Positions 34,313 through 42,801 of a stretch of 64,000 nt of DNA are shown here, one piece after another. Source of the DNA: Methanolobus sp. Its GTDB lineage: Archaea > Halobacteriota > Methanosarcinia > Methanosarcinales > Methanosarcinaceae. Under the pieces are notes generated by a model. It did no database searches. It was not told where the DNA came from and was given only the letters and a program-made list of their open reading frames with translations. A program made the translations under genes and the position numbers. The DNA is taken from assembly GCF_030682845.1 (NCBI RefSeq), contig NZ_JAUXNK010000075.1, forward strand, positions 119,904-183,903. The letters are read 5' to 3'. Each line of letters begins with the position of its first letter. The first letter of the stretch is position 1.

Positions 34313-35851
34313 TCAGGTGCTGCCGATACCCTCCAGTAGCTTTTCCATCACTCTGTCTATGGTGAAGCTGGCTGCCTTCTGACGTGGTGGGAATTCCACA
34401 AAGGTTGATAAAAAATCACCAACTATGCTTTGTGCCGGCACCAGAAGGAAAGCATGATCAAGCATCCAGTCATAGTATGTATTGGATGTCATGTCTGCGC
34501 GCTCATATGGATCCGTTCGCAGATTGAATATCTTTGGGACGCGCAGCTGTATGAAAGGTTCGGCCCATACCTGCAGGGTCCCGACAGCACGCTGTTCCAT
34601 GAACACCAGCTTCCAGTTGTCATACCGTACTGCAACCAGATCCCCATCATCGGAGAAGTAAAATAACTCAGTGCGCGGGGACTTTTTCTCCTTGCCTGTC
34701 AGATAAGGCAACAGGTTATAACCATCCAGATGCACCTTGAAGTTCTTCTCACCAACCTGGTACCCTTTCTTAAGCTTCTCTCCGATGTCCGGCACCCCTG
34801 CAGCGGCAAGGAAACTGGGCAGCCAGTCCATGTGACTGATGATCTCATTGGATACCACGCCTGCAGGCACCTTGCCCGGCCAGCGCACGACCTCAGGAAC
34901 ACGGAAAGCACCTTCCCAATTCGAATTCTTCTCGCAGCGGAAAGGAGTCATAGCTCCGTCTGGCCAGGAATTCATGTGAGGTCCGTTGTCTGTGCTGTAC
35001 ATGACAATAGTATCCTCTGCAATACCCAGCTCGTCAAGCAGATCAAGCATCACACCAACCTGCCTGTCATGCTCGATCATGGCATCGTGATACTCCGACT
35101 GCCAGCGCCCGGCCTGGCCGCGGATCTCTTCGGGGATGTGCACCCTGAAATGCATCCAGGTTGTATTGAGCCAGACAAAGAAGGGCTTACCAGCTTCCTT
35201 CTGGCGTTTGATGAAGTCAATAGCAGCCCCTATGAACTCCAGATCAACCTTCTCCATGCGTTTCCTGTTTAGCGGACCAGTATCTTCGATCAGTTGTCTG
35301 CCTACACGGCCCCAGCGAGGGTCCTCGGTGGGATCGTCTTCATCAATGGCCCAGGAATGCATCACTCCCCTCGGACCAAAACGCTCCTTGAAGTGAGGGA
35401 AGTCCTCCTCAGGCGGATAGTCGGGCAGTTCCGGCTCCTCTTCGGCATTCAGGTGGTAGAGGTTTCCGAAGAACTCATCAAAGCCATGGACTGTGGGAAG
35501 ATATTCATTCCGATCTCCAAAGTGGTTCTTGCCAAACTGGCCTGTTGCATAGCCCTGGGATTTCAGCAGTTCGGCAATGGTAGGGTCTTCCTGTTGCAAT
35601 CCTGTCTTTGCCCCCGGCAGGCCCACCTTGCTCAGTCCTGTCCTGAAAGGACTCTGGCCTGTGATAAATGATGCACGTCCTGCCGTGCAGCTCTGTTCCC
35701 CATAAGAGTCTGTGAACCTCATGCCTTCATTGGCTATGCGGTCTATGTTTGGTGTTCTGTACCCCATTAATCCATCGCTGTAGCAACTTAGATTGCTGAT
35801 GCCTATGTCATCTCCCCAGATGACCAGAATGTTTGGTTTCTTTTCTCCCAT
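34313..35851 (-). CDS. Arylsulfatase-type sulfatase with CTAGR formylglycine motif
   Basis: The 512-residue protein belongs to the type I sulfatases (alkaline phosphatase fold). WGDDIG (Asp14, Asp15) and STDNGPHM provide the calcium site, and Cys55 in C-T-A-G-R (55-59) is the residue oxidised to formylglycine; the C-x-A-x-R form is recognised by anaerobic maturases. GQFGKNHFGD carries further active-site residues. No signal peptide is seen, so it probably works in the cytoplasm. The next gene upstream (36.0-37.2 kb) encodes the maturase. Sulfatases are uncommon in methanogens; acquisition from bacteria is inferred. Confidence 0.9.
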   Translation of the reverse strand: MGEKKPNILVIWGDDIGISNLSCYSDGLMGYRTPNIDRIANEGMRFTDSYGEQSCTAGRASFITGQSPFRTGLSKVGLPGAKTGLQQEDPTIAELLKSQGYATGQFGKNHFGDRNEYLPTVHGFDEFFGNLYHLNAEEEPELPDYPPEEDFPHFKERFGPRGVMHSWAIDEDDPTEDPRWGRVGRQLIEDTGPLNRKRMEKVDLEFIGAAIDFIKRQKEAGKPFFVWLNTTWMHFRVHIPEEIRGQAGRWQSEYHDAMIEHDRQVGVMLDLLDELGIAEDTIVMYSTDNGPHMNSWPDGAMTPFRCEKNSNWEGAFRVPEVVRWPGKVPAGVVSNEIISHMDWLPSFLAAAGVPDIGEKLKKGYQVGEKNFKVHLDGYNLLPYLTGKEKKSPRTELFYFSDDGDLVAVRYDNWKLVFMEQRAVGTLQVWAEPFIQLRVPKIFNLRTDPYERADMTSNTYYDWMLDHAFLLVPAQSIVGDFLSTFVEFPPRQKAASFTIDRVMEKLLEGIGST

Positions 35852-35970
35852 TGTTTGTTCTCCTTCTAATATTAATCACCGATAATCTAAATGATTGAAT
35901 ATTGACGTATCTTACCTGCTCCCTATTCTCCTCATCTTCCCTGATATTCTTGCCCCGGAAGCGTTTGAAT

Positions 35971-37242
35971 TTAGTCCCTTGCCACATGGGGAGGGCTCGT
36001 TAGCCCTATCTTTGAAAGGGCTCTTTCCTGAGAAGCTCTCTCCCTGGATAGAACACGCATAACTTCTGAAGCCGAATAGCCACGCAGCATCAGCGCGACC
36101 ATGATCTGCATGGGATAACTGATATGATGGAAAAAAGCCTTCCATCCCTCACAGAGGTAGTTGAGGCCCGCCTCACCTGTTGAAGTTTTAAGGAAGCGAT
36201 TCTTCGGACATTCTCCATGACAGGCAAAGTACACGTCACATTCCAGGCACTCCATGGGCAGAGAATCCTTTTTGTTGCTGCCAAAGCTGTGCTGCCTCTC
36301 GGATGAGACTAGGCTGGCAAGTTCTTTTTCCAGGATGTTGCCTAGCAGGTATTTTGGCTCTACAAAATGGTCGCATGAGTAAATGTCACCGTTGTGTTCC
36401 ATAGCAAGGCCCGTTCCGCAGGTCTCATCGAAGACGCACATACCTGATGAAGGCAGTTTCATCCAGTTACGTGCTGCGGCTTCGAATGTCTGGACGAACA
36501 TCTTTCCCACATCATTGTATATCCACTCATCAAAGATACTGATAAGGAAGTTACCCAATTGATCAGGTCTTACGGAACGTTCCGATACTCTGTCCCCCTC
36601 CTGACAGAGCGTGCTTCCGTCCACGTTGATGCGCTCCACGATTGGGATGAACTGGATCCATGTGGTCTTTGCCTCATCCCGCAGGAAGCGGTAGACTTCC
36701 AGCGGATGGTCAGCATTGACATGATTGACGGTGGTCAGGATGTTGTATTCAACTCTGTGTTTTTTCAAGAGACGCAGCCCATGCATTACACGGTCAAAGG
36801 TCCCCTGTTCTTCCCTGTTCACCCTGTATGCATCGTGCAGTTCACGTGGACCGTCGATACTGATGCCAATAAGAAAGTTATTCTTCTTAAAGAAGCGACA
36901 CCATTCATCATTTAGCAGCGTGCCGTTGGTCTGCATGGTATTCTCGAATGTCATCCCTGGTCTACGGTACTTTTCCTGTAGCTTGATGGCTCGCCGGTAA
37001 AAGTCGATGCCCATAATTGTAGGTTCTCCTCCCTGCCACGCGATAGTCACCTGCGGAGTACGGTGGGCTTCGATGAGCTGTCGTATATATGCCTCCAGCA
37101 CTTCGTCAGACATGCGAAAATCGCTGTCTGGATAGAGTGCTTCTTTACTAAGGAAAAAGCAGTATTTGCAGGCCAGGTTGCAGACTGCTCCTGTTGGCTT
37201 GGCCAGCACATGGATACGGGAAGACCTGTAACTTAGTGTCAT
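35971..37242 (-). CDS. Anaerobic sulfatase-maturating radical SAM enzyme (anSME)
   Basis: The 423-residue protein has the radical SAM motif C-x3-C-x2-C (Cys21, Cys25, Cys28 in CNLACKYC), AWQGGEPTIMGIDFYRRAI, QTNGTLLNDEW and GISIDGPRELHDAYR, typical of anSME/AtsB. The C-terminal SPASM-type region has CGTGLAMEHNGDIYSCDH and CLECDVYFACHGECPKNR for two auxiliary Fe-S clusters. It oxidises the active-site Cys of the sulfatase to formylglycine without oxygen. Its gene is 119 nt upstream of the sulfatase gene on the same strand, which fixes its partner. Confidence 0.92.
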   Translation of the reverse strand: MTLSYRSSRIHVLAKPTGAVCNLACKYCFFLSKEALYPDSDFRMSDEVLEAYIRQLIEAHRTPQVTIAWQGGEPTIMGIDFYRRAIKLQEKYRRPGMTFENTMQTNGTLLNDEWCRFFKKNNFLIGISIDGPRELHDAYRVNREEQGTFDRVMHGLRLLKKHRVEYNILTTVNHVNADHPLEVYRFLRDEAKTTWIQFIPIVERINVDGSTLCQEGDRVSERSVRPDQLGNFLISIFDEWIYNDVGKMFVQTFEAAARNWMKLPSSGMCVFDETCGTGLAMEHNGDIYSCDHFVEPKYLLGNILEKELASLVSSERQHSFGSNKKDSLPMECLECDVYFACHGECPKNRFLKTSTGEAGLNYLCEGWKAFFHHISYPMQIMVALMLRGYSASEVMRVLSRERASQERALSKIGLTSPPHVARD

Positions 37243-37280
37243 TCGTAAGGCTCTGCCAGTTATGGTATTGATAAGTCCTC

Positions 37281-37775
37281 TTAGTCTTCTGAAAAGGCCT
37301 CACGTAGTTTCTCTTCTTGTTCCTTGGAAAGATTGGAAGCGATCAGTTCGAACTTCAAGTCTTTCATAGCCTCGACAACTTTGTCCATCACGGCATTACT
37401 GCTCATCAGGAAGAGGGCAGAGGTTCCTTCGGTCACTTTGCTCCTGACCGATTTAACGAAATCCTTGCTGATGCCCACTTCCGCCATAGAGCCTGCCATA
37501 GCTCCCATCGCTGCCCCGAAAGCCATGCCCAGGAACGGGACCAGGAATATCAGGCCAAAGAGCATGCCCCAGAAAGCACCGCTTAAAGCGCCCGTACCTG
37601 TCATATTGGCCAGCTGTTTTGTTTTTGGTTTCTTTTTACCTTCCGGCCATGTAACGATAGCTGCATCATGCAAAGTGATCAGTTGTCTCTTGTTCAGGTC
37701 TTCGATAACTCCAAGAGCCTTTTCTGCGCCATCTGCGCTTTCAAACTTCAGAACTGTTAAAGACGTCATAGTCAT
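37281..37775 (-). CDS. DUF1269 membrane-associated protein
   Basis: The 164-residue protein has an N-terminal ferredoxin-like part (LTVLKFESADGAEKALGVIEDLNK and DAAIVTW), a central Gly/Ala-rich hydrophobic hairpin (GTGALSGAFWGMLFGLIFLVPFLGMAFGAAMGA) and a C-terminal alpha/beta part (TSALFLMSSNAVMDKVVEAM). This is the DUF1269 pattern, common in bacterial stress gene sets, with unknown function. It lies between the DUF6325-like gene and the maturase gene, 38 nt from the latter. Confidence 0.85.
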   Translation of the reverse strand: MTMTSLTVLKFESADGAEKALGVIEDLNKRQLITLHDAAIVTWPEGKKKPKTKQLANMTGTGALSGAFWGMLFGLIFLVPFLGMAFGAAMGAMAGSMAEVGISKDFVKSVRSKVTEGTSALFLMSSNAVMDKVVEAMKDLKFELIASNLSKEQEEKLREAFSED

Positions 37776-37867
37776 ATTCGATTCTCCTTTAAAACCTTAA
37801 AACTCAATTTGTTCATTGATTGATCAGGTTCACCGCCCTGAGATGAACATCCATCGCCAATCAATTG

Positions 37868-38650
37868 TCAGGCTTCAGCCGCCTCTTTCTCAGCCACTTT
37901 CAGCGCAGCAGCCTCAACTAATCCGGCTTCTGCAAGGGTGTCAATTGCTTCCATGGTAGCAGCTTCTTCTATGATTCCAGCTACAACCAGAGTCCTCACA
38001 GCTTCTGCAACGGCAGCCGTCTTTACAAACTCCATTTCCACAACTGTTTCGGCTGCTTCGTCAATGGCAGCTTCCTTAAGTTCTTCAGCAGTGTCAATGG
38101 TGGACAGTACGTCAAGCAAGGCAGCACCTTTAATGGCCTCGGAGATCTCAACGGCTATCTCAGCTTCGGCAATAGCTTCGGCTTCCTTGCCGATCATCAT
38201 CATTGCTTCGGGTGTAAGGAAGCCCTGGGCAATGGGATGTCCTCCAGCTTCTCTGATGGCCTGCTTCAGACCTGCAGCCCAGACATGCTCAATGAGCAGA
38301 AGACCTGCTGATGTACCGGGTTCTATCTGGTCGACAACATCCATGATATCCTGTATGCCCAGACCATAGCTATTTTCAGCAGATGTATCGGACCCGGCAG
38401 TTCCTGCACTGCTTTCTTCTATTCCCAGCATCTTACTGATTACTTTACCGACTTCTACTTCCTCATCAGGTGTCAGATCAGTGTCTTCCATGGTAAGGAC
38501 ATTCCCCTCCTTGTCCTTCATTACAAAAAGCATATCTAGCAGTCTTATTACTCCTCTGCTGCGTGTCTCGTTCAATTCCCGCATAATGTCGCCTTTGAAC
38601 CTTTCGTTAGTTTCAAAGCCAATAGCTAACATTTGTATAGGACCTAACAT
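37868..38650 (-). CDS. DUF6325-like protein with long Ala/Glu-rich helical tail
   Basis: The 260-residue protein starts GPIQMLAIGFETNERFKGDIMREL...IRLLDMLFVMKDKEGNVL, the pattern of DUF6325/DUF1269-related ferredoxin-like domains (residues 2-55). A second segment (about 105-135, LLIEHVWAAGLKQAIREAGG) fits the same family. From about 150 on it is rich in Ala, Glu, Val and Ile with repeated units such as AVAEAVRTLVVAGIIEEAATMEAIDTLAEAGLVEAAA (pattern only), probably a long amphipathic coiled or helical array. The function is unknown. It lies 40 nt after the LURP-one-like gene. Confidence 0.65.
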   Translation of the reverse strand: MLGPIQMLAIGFETNERFKGDIMRELNETRSRGVIRLLDMLFVMKDKEGNVLTMEDTDLTPDEEVEVGKVISKMLGIEESSAGTAGSDTSAENSYGLGIQDIMDVVDQIEPGTSAGLLLIEHVWAAGLKQAIREAGGHPIAQGFLTPEAMMMIGKEAEAIAEAEIAVEISEAIKGAALLDVLSTIDTAEELKEAAIDEAAETVVEMEFVKTAAVAEAVRTLVVAGIIEEAATMEAIDTLAEAGLVEAAALKVAEKEAAEA

Positions 38651-38690
38651 AATTCTCTCCCTTATTTATCCAATTATTTTGTATCCCCTT

Positions 38691-39266
38691 TTACCTTCCT
38701 TCATGTGCCATGCTGTCAATAACCACGGTAATGGCCAGGATTAGTAAGGCATCCTCATTGTTGCTCACATCTACGCCATAAGTGTCTCGGATGCGGAACC
38801 ATTTTTTGGAGACGGCTCCTATCACCTGGTTCCCCCTGAGTATCTTGTATTCATGATTGAGGATATTGCCCTTTGCCGTCAGGTCCTCGCCGTTGGAAAC
38901 CGAGATCTTCCAGCGGTCACGTAGTGGTGTTATTAAAGCATTGTGTACTTTAGCTACTGCATGGCCGTCCTTCTCGATATCCATGGTATCACGTATGCGC
39001 GCTACTTTCTCCTGGATCTTGTAGATATCATTCCCCCGGAGGTCCTGAAAATTCAGCGTTTTTCGCAAACGTAGTACCTTGTTCTCAACCTGGAAAACCT
39101 TGTCTTCATGCTCATTCTCTATGAAGAAACGATCCCCAATTGTAAAAAAACGCTGGCGCATTTTGAATCGTGTACCTAGCTGTTCTTCTTCTACGGTAGC
39201 TGGAGGCGTATCTTTATTTTGACTTATATCCCTGCCTCCGGCTAATTTGTCCCTCATTCTCAACAT
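38691..39266 (-). CDS. LURP-one-related/scramblase-like beta-barrel protein
   Basis: The 191-residue protein has, from about residue 35, the LURP-one (Tubby-like) pattern: MRQRFFTIGDRFFIENE, VFQVENKVLRLRKTLNFQD, DIYKIQEK and a C-terminal FRIRDTYGVDVSNNEDALLILAITVVID helix. Such proteins bind membranes or phospholipids; the role in archaea is unknown. The ATG at 39266 has AGGGAG 7 nt upstream and is chosen over a longer frame from 39338. It heads the minus-strand stress block and its promoter carries the third copy of the shared inverted repeat. Confidence 0.75.
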   Translation of the reverse strand: MLRMRDKLAGGRDISQNKDTPPATVEEEQLGTRFKMRQRFFTIGDRFFIENEHEDKVFQVENKVLRLRKTLNFQDLRGNDIYKIQEKVARIRDTMDIEKDGHAVAKVHNALITPLRDRWKISVSNGEDLTAKGNILNHEYKILRGNQVIGAVSKKWFRIRDTYGVDVSNNEDALLILAITVVIDSMAHEGR

Positions 39267-39390
39267 TAGAATTCTCCCTATAGTTGTACCAAGGACAGGC
39301 TTATGCAATCCCCATGTCCATCTGACTTCCCTTTGCAAGATCCAGTTTAACTTAATAACTTGCTGTATGAAGATATTTGTTCGGAATGGA

Positions 39391-39429
39391 TTAAAAATCT
39401 TATGAAACAGTATGTAGAAGTAAAGTTTC
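39391..39429 (-). promoter_or_regulatory. Promoter with 26-nt inverted-repeat element, copy 3
   Basis: GAAAC (39404-39408) and GTTTC (39425-39429) form a perfect inverted repeat of the same 26-nt total length as copies 1 and 2, with the same ACTTTACTTCT core read on the minus strand. Compared with copy 2 the G-C pair in position 2 has become A-T in both arms, a compensatory change. A TTTTTAAT TATA candidate follows within 8 nt. Confidence 0.55.
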
Positions 39430-39530
39430 TATCAGTGCTTTATTCAGGATTTTCTCTTTGGAATAGCCACTTTCAGGAAATTCAACAAACTTCCTATGTT
39501 TATATATTCTAATATTGAATATTATCTGAT

Positions 39531-41357
39531 ATGCAGAAACCCATGCTCATCCATGATCCTGTGCACAAGACAATCCTGCTGGACGAGTTCGAGCAGATGC
39601 TTGTTAATACTAAGCATGTCCAACGGCTCAGGAACATCCAGCAGCTCGGGCTTGTGGATACTGTATATCCAGGTGCTAACCATACTCGTTTTGAGCACAG
39701 CATCGGGACAATGCACATGGCATCTGTTATCGGTCATTCCCTTAACCTGGAACCGGATGATATTCGCAAAGTCAGGGTGGCGGGGCTTTTACACGATGTA
39801 GGACACTCTGCTTTCTCCCACGTGGTGGAGGGTGTGCTGAAAAGGAATCCTCTGCTGCAGCCAAATATTAATGGTACCCGTCTGATAAAACATGAGGCTT
39901 TCACTAAGGATATTATCACCGGTAGCCTGCCTGAAGATAATTACATTGCAAGGTACGTGGAAAAGGAATTCGGGACTGATCCCTTTGAATTCTTCGGGGA
40001 GATCGCAAAGATTGCCACAGGTGACACTTCTCTAAAGAAGCCATACCTTGCGCAGATAATCGCAGACGATGTGGATGCAGACCGCATCGACTTCCTGCTC
40101 AGGGATTCCTATCATACAGGTGTATCCTTCGGGATGATAGACGTGGACCAGATAGTGCGCAGCCTGGTCATAAGAAACGGGAATATAGTTCTGGGTAGCC
40201 TGGACAGTTCGGGTTATGGCGAGGACATGGCCCTCACGGCAGCCGAGTCCCTTCTGATATCCAGGGCCCATCACTACACTGCTATTATTCACAACCCTAA
40301 GACGCAGGCATCCCGCGTCATGCTGTTGTATGCGCTTGAGGACGCCCTTGGGAGCTATGCGAAAAAAGCAGGCATGGAAAAGGCAAAGGAAGAGGTCGTG
40401 CTCTTTTTCAAGACCTATAATGATAGCGACCTTCTTGGTTTCATCAGGTCGCATGCATCACAAAGGTCCTTACAATTGCTTGCAGATATTCGCGATGGCA
40501 ATATTTATGCTCCGGTTGCAAGGCTCAGCCAGAAAACCATTCCGCCTTCCACTCGGATGGCGCTGGCCACTATTGCGCGTCATGGGGTGGCTACAAAAAA
40601 ACTGGAAAGCCTTCTGGCAAAGGAGCTTGGGGATGTACTAGTGGACCTGAGCGTTGCCTCTGGAGTTCCCAAAAGCATGCGCATTTCCATAGGCGAAGAG
40701 GACGCCTTCTTCTACGATGAGTCCGCACTTGCCAATGGTCTTGTGCGTGCAATATCAAGACAGCTGTCTCTCACAGCTTTTGCGCATCCCTCTGTTGTTA
40801 TGGATATGGATGACGGATCAGTTTCCTTAAACCTCCGGGAAGCTGTTGAGGAACTGTCTCCGAAGCTCCTTCATTTCATACGTACGGAACAGTACCTGCC
40901 CATAGAAGGTGTGCTATTGCTCTTTTACGGAGTGCATAGTCTTTTTGAGAACGGGAAGGATGGCTTTGTATCCATTCCCCGGCTAAGGCATATCACCTGG
41001 CTGTACCGTACTATCCGGCACTTGCGCGACTCTTCACGGCTTCGGAATCTCTTCGACTACTCCTTCCATGATAGGTACGGCTTCCCTTACAGCGACAGGC
41101 TCTTTGAGGACATACAGATACTTGTTGCCATGGGTATAGTCGATGAGGATCTCAGGTACTATGAGAAAGGAGGCAGGTTCCGGCAGAGTTATGAATATGT
41201 GCTGACATGGGATGGTGTCGAATATGCAAGGATGCTTGCGGATGCTTACCAGCCGGAGTTCGGGGAGATAAGGGATTATCTTGTAATGAACAAGCATTCC
41301 ATCCCCAGGGACATTGTCACTATTCCGGCTAACAGATACGCTTCTAAAAAACGCTAG
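39531..41357 (+). CDS. HD-domain phosphohydrolase (SAMHD1/dGTPase-like)
   Basis: The 608-residue protein has an N-terminal HD domain: IHDPVHKTI, HTRFEHSIGTMHMA (first His), GLLHDVGHSAFSHVVEG (HD pair) and DADRIDFLLRDSYHTG. This is the HD superfamily of YpgQ/SAMHD1-like phosphohydrolases that act on dNTPs or related nucleotides. The remaining 300 residues include helical repeats and a winged-helix-like end (GGRFRQSYEYVLTWDG). A TATA-like tttatatattc about 30 nt before the ATG suggests a leaderless mRNA. trmI follows after 13 nt. Confidence 0.85.
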   Translation: MQKPMLIHDPVHKTILLDEFEQMLVNTKHVQRLRNIQQLGLVDTVYPGANHTRFEHSIGTMHMASVIGHSLNLEPDDIRKVRVAGLLHDVGHSAFSHVVEGVLKRNPLLQPNINGTRLIKHEAFTKDIITGSLPEDNYIARYVEKEFGTDPFEFFGEIAKIATGDTSLKKPYLAQIIADDVDADRIDFLLRDSYHTGVSFGMIDVDQIVRSLVIRNGNIVLGSLDSSGYGEDMALTAAESLLISRAHHYTAIIHNPKTQASRVMLLYALEDALGSYAKKAGMEKAKEEVVLFFKTYNDSDLLGFIRSHASQRSLQLLADIRDGNIYAPVARLSQKTIPPSTRMALATIARHGVATKKLESLLAKELGDVLVDLSVASGVPKSMRISIGEEDAFFYDESALANGLVRAISRQLSLTAFAHPSVVMDMDDGSVSLNLREAVEELSPKLLHFIRTEQYLPIEGVLLLFYGVHSLFENGKDGFVSIPRLRHITWLYRTIRHLRDSSRLRNLFDYSFHDRYGFPYSDRLFEDIQILVAMGIVDEDLRYYEKGGRFRQSYEYVLTWDGVEYARMLADAYQPEFGEIRDYLVMNKHSIPRDIVTIPANRYASKKR

Positions 41358-41370
41358 ACAGGTGTGCAAA

Positions 41371-42123
41371 ATGTTATCAGGCGAATTGGTCATGCTAAAA
41401 ACCTCCCACCGCGGAAAGGTCCGGGAGTTCATTGTGAATGTATCTGAAGATGATTTCCATACGGATTTCGGGAAAATCGACCTGTCTGTACTCATTGATA
41501 AAGAGCCTGGAGATGCTGTAATCTCACATATGGGCCAGGAGTTCACTATACAGCGTCCACGTATGCCTGATTTCTTCAACCACGCGAAACGTTCAGGCGC
41601 ACCGATGATGCCAAAGGACATCGGTCCAATAATTGCCTATACTGGTCTCAATAAGCAGGATAATGTACTAGATGCGGGCACAGGCTCAGGCGTGCTTGCT
41701 ATGTACCTGGGTTCGATCGCAAAACGTGTGCTTAGTTATGAGATTCGTGAGGACTTCGCGCAGATTGCCAGGCAGAATGTTCTCAGCGCAGGGCTTGATA
41801 ATGTGGAGATACGTTGCGGGAACATTATCGAAGAGATAGCTTCCCTCGATGAGAGCTTCGATGTGGTCACCCTGGATACCCAGGATTCAAGATATGTCAT
41901 CCCTCACGTCAGGAATGTTCTCAATCCGGGTGGGTTCTTGGTTACCTATTCCCCATTCTTCGAGCAGACAAAAGATATCCGTGAGGCAATAGAAGCTGCG
42001 CATTTCTATGATGTAAGGACCATGGAGTTCTCAGAACGTGAGATCTCCTTTTCAGACAGAGGTACACGCCCGGCAACTGCAAGGGTGGGGCACACCGGTT
42101 TTATAACAATAGCAAGGAAATAA
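41371..42123 (+). CDS. trmI: tRNA (adenine-N1)-methyltransferase, TrmI family
   Basis: The 250-residue protein has an N-terminal beta domain (HRGKVREFIV) and a SAM-binding Rossmann fold: NVLDAGTGSGVLAMYLG (motif I), SYEIREDFAQIARQN (acidic residue for the ribose) and FDVVTLDTQDSRYVIPHVRNVLNPGGFLVTYSP. This is the TrmI family that makes m1A at tRNA position 58, and in some archaea 57. AGGTG lies about 9 nt before the ATG at 41371. It is cotranscribed with the HD-domain gene. Confidence 0.9.
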   Translation: MLSGELVMLKTSHRGKVREFIVNVSEDDFHTDFGKIDLSVLIDKEPGDAVISHMGQEFTIQRPRMPDFFNHAKRSGAPMMPKDIGPIIAYTGLNKQDNVLDAGTGSGVLAMYLGSIAKRVLSYEIREDFAQIARQNVLSAGLDNVEIRCGNIIEEIASLDESFDVVTLDTQDSRYVIPHVRNVLNPGGFLVTYSPFFEQTKDIREAIEAAHFYDVRTMEFSEREISFSDRGTRPATARVGHTGFITIARK

Positions 42124-42132
42124 AGTTAAAAC

Positions 42133-42801
42133 TTACCTGAGGCCTTCATTGGTTATCCTGAAGTCACGTGCCCTGCCTTCGGGAAGTGAGCGATGCTTCC
42201 ACAGTTTCGCCCGCCTTGTACCTTCTCCTGTCTTTTCCAGCTGGATGATGGTCTTGGATATATGTTCTATCCCGCTGCCACCGATAGGTTTCAGGGTGCC
42301 TGATGCCATATCGCTGTAGACCTGGTTGCTTATGACGACTGCAAGCCTGTACTTACGGGCAATTCCGTGCAGGACGCCTATCTGGTTTGAGAGCTCCCTT
42401 CTGGATCGTATGCTGGACTCATCCTGGTCAAGTTCGAAGCGATAGAAAGAGGTTGCGGAATCAACTACTATCAGCCCTATCCTGTCCGAGATAAGCTTCC
42501 CGATCTCCTTAACTGCAGAATACTGTTCTTCAAAACTTGTTGGCTCGAAGATAATTATTTCCCTGGCTATCTCTTTTGCGTTCTCTCCGGCGATCTGCCT
42601 GAATCTCTGGGGTGAGATGGCCTCAGTATCTATATATATGACCTTGTTGCCATTCTTCACGCATTCCACAGCCAGCTGCATACAGAGATTGGTCTTGCCG
42701 CTTCCGGCTTCTCCAAATATCTGTGTCACGATGCCTGTTTCAAATCCTCCTTCCAGGAGTTCATCGATAGGCTGACAGCCTGATGATATCTGCTTGGTTA
42801 T
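42133..42801 (-). CDS. radB: RadB recombinase paralogue with a non-standard (AUA) start
   Basis: RadB is a RecA/RadA paralogue lacking the N-terminal DNA-binding domain and helps homologous recombination. Walker A is GEAGSGKT and Walker B is LIVVDSATSFYR; GSGIEHISKTII and the terminal basic part fit the family. The first standard start (GTG at 42729) would leave out ISSGCQPIDELLEGGFETGI, a clearly homologous segment. In-frame codons extend to a stop at 42807-42805 with no ATG, GTG or TTG. An ATA at 42801 lies 6 nt after AAGGGGTG, an ideal ribosome site, giving 222 residues. Confidence 0.8.
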   Translation of the reverse strand: MTKQISSGCQPIDELLEGGFETGIVTQIFGEAGSGKTNLCMQLAVECVKNGNKVIYIDTEAISPQRFRQIAGENAKEIAREIIIFEPTSFEEQYSAVKEIGKLISDRIGLIVVDSATSFYRFELDQDESSIRSRRELSNQIGVLHGIARKYRLAVVISNQVYSDMASGTLKPIGGSGIEHISKTIIQLEKTGEGTRRAKLWKHRSLPEGRARDFRITNEGLR

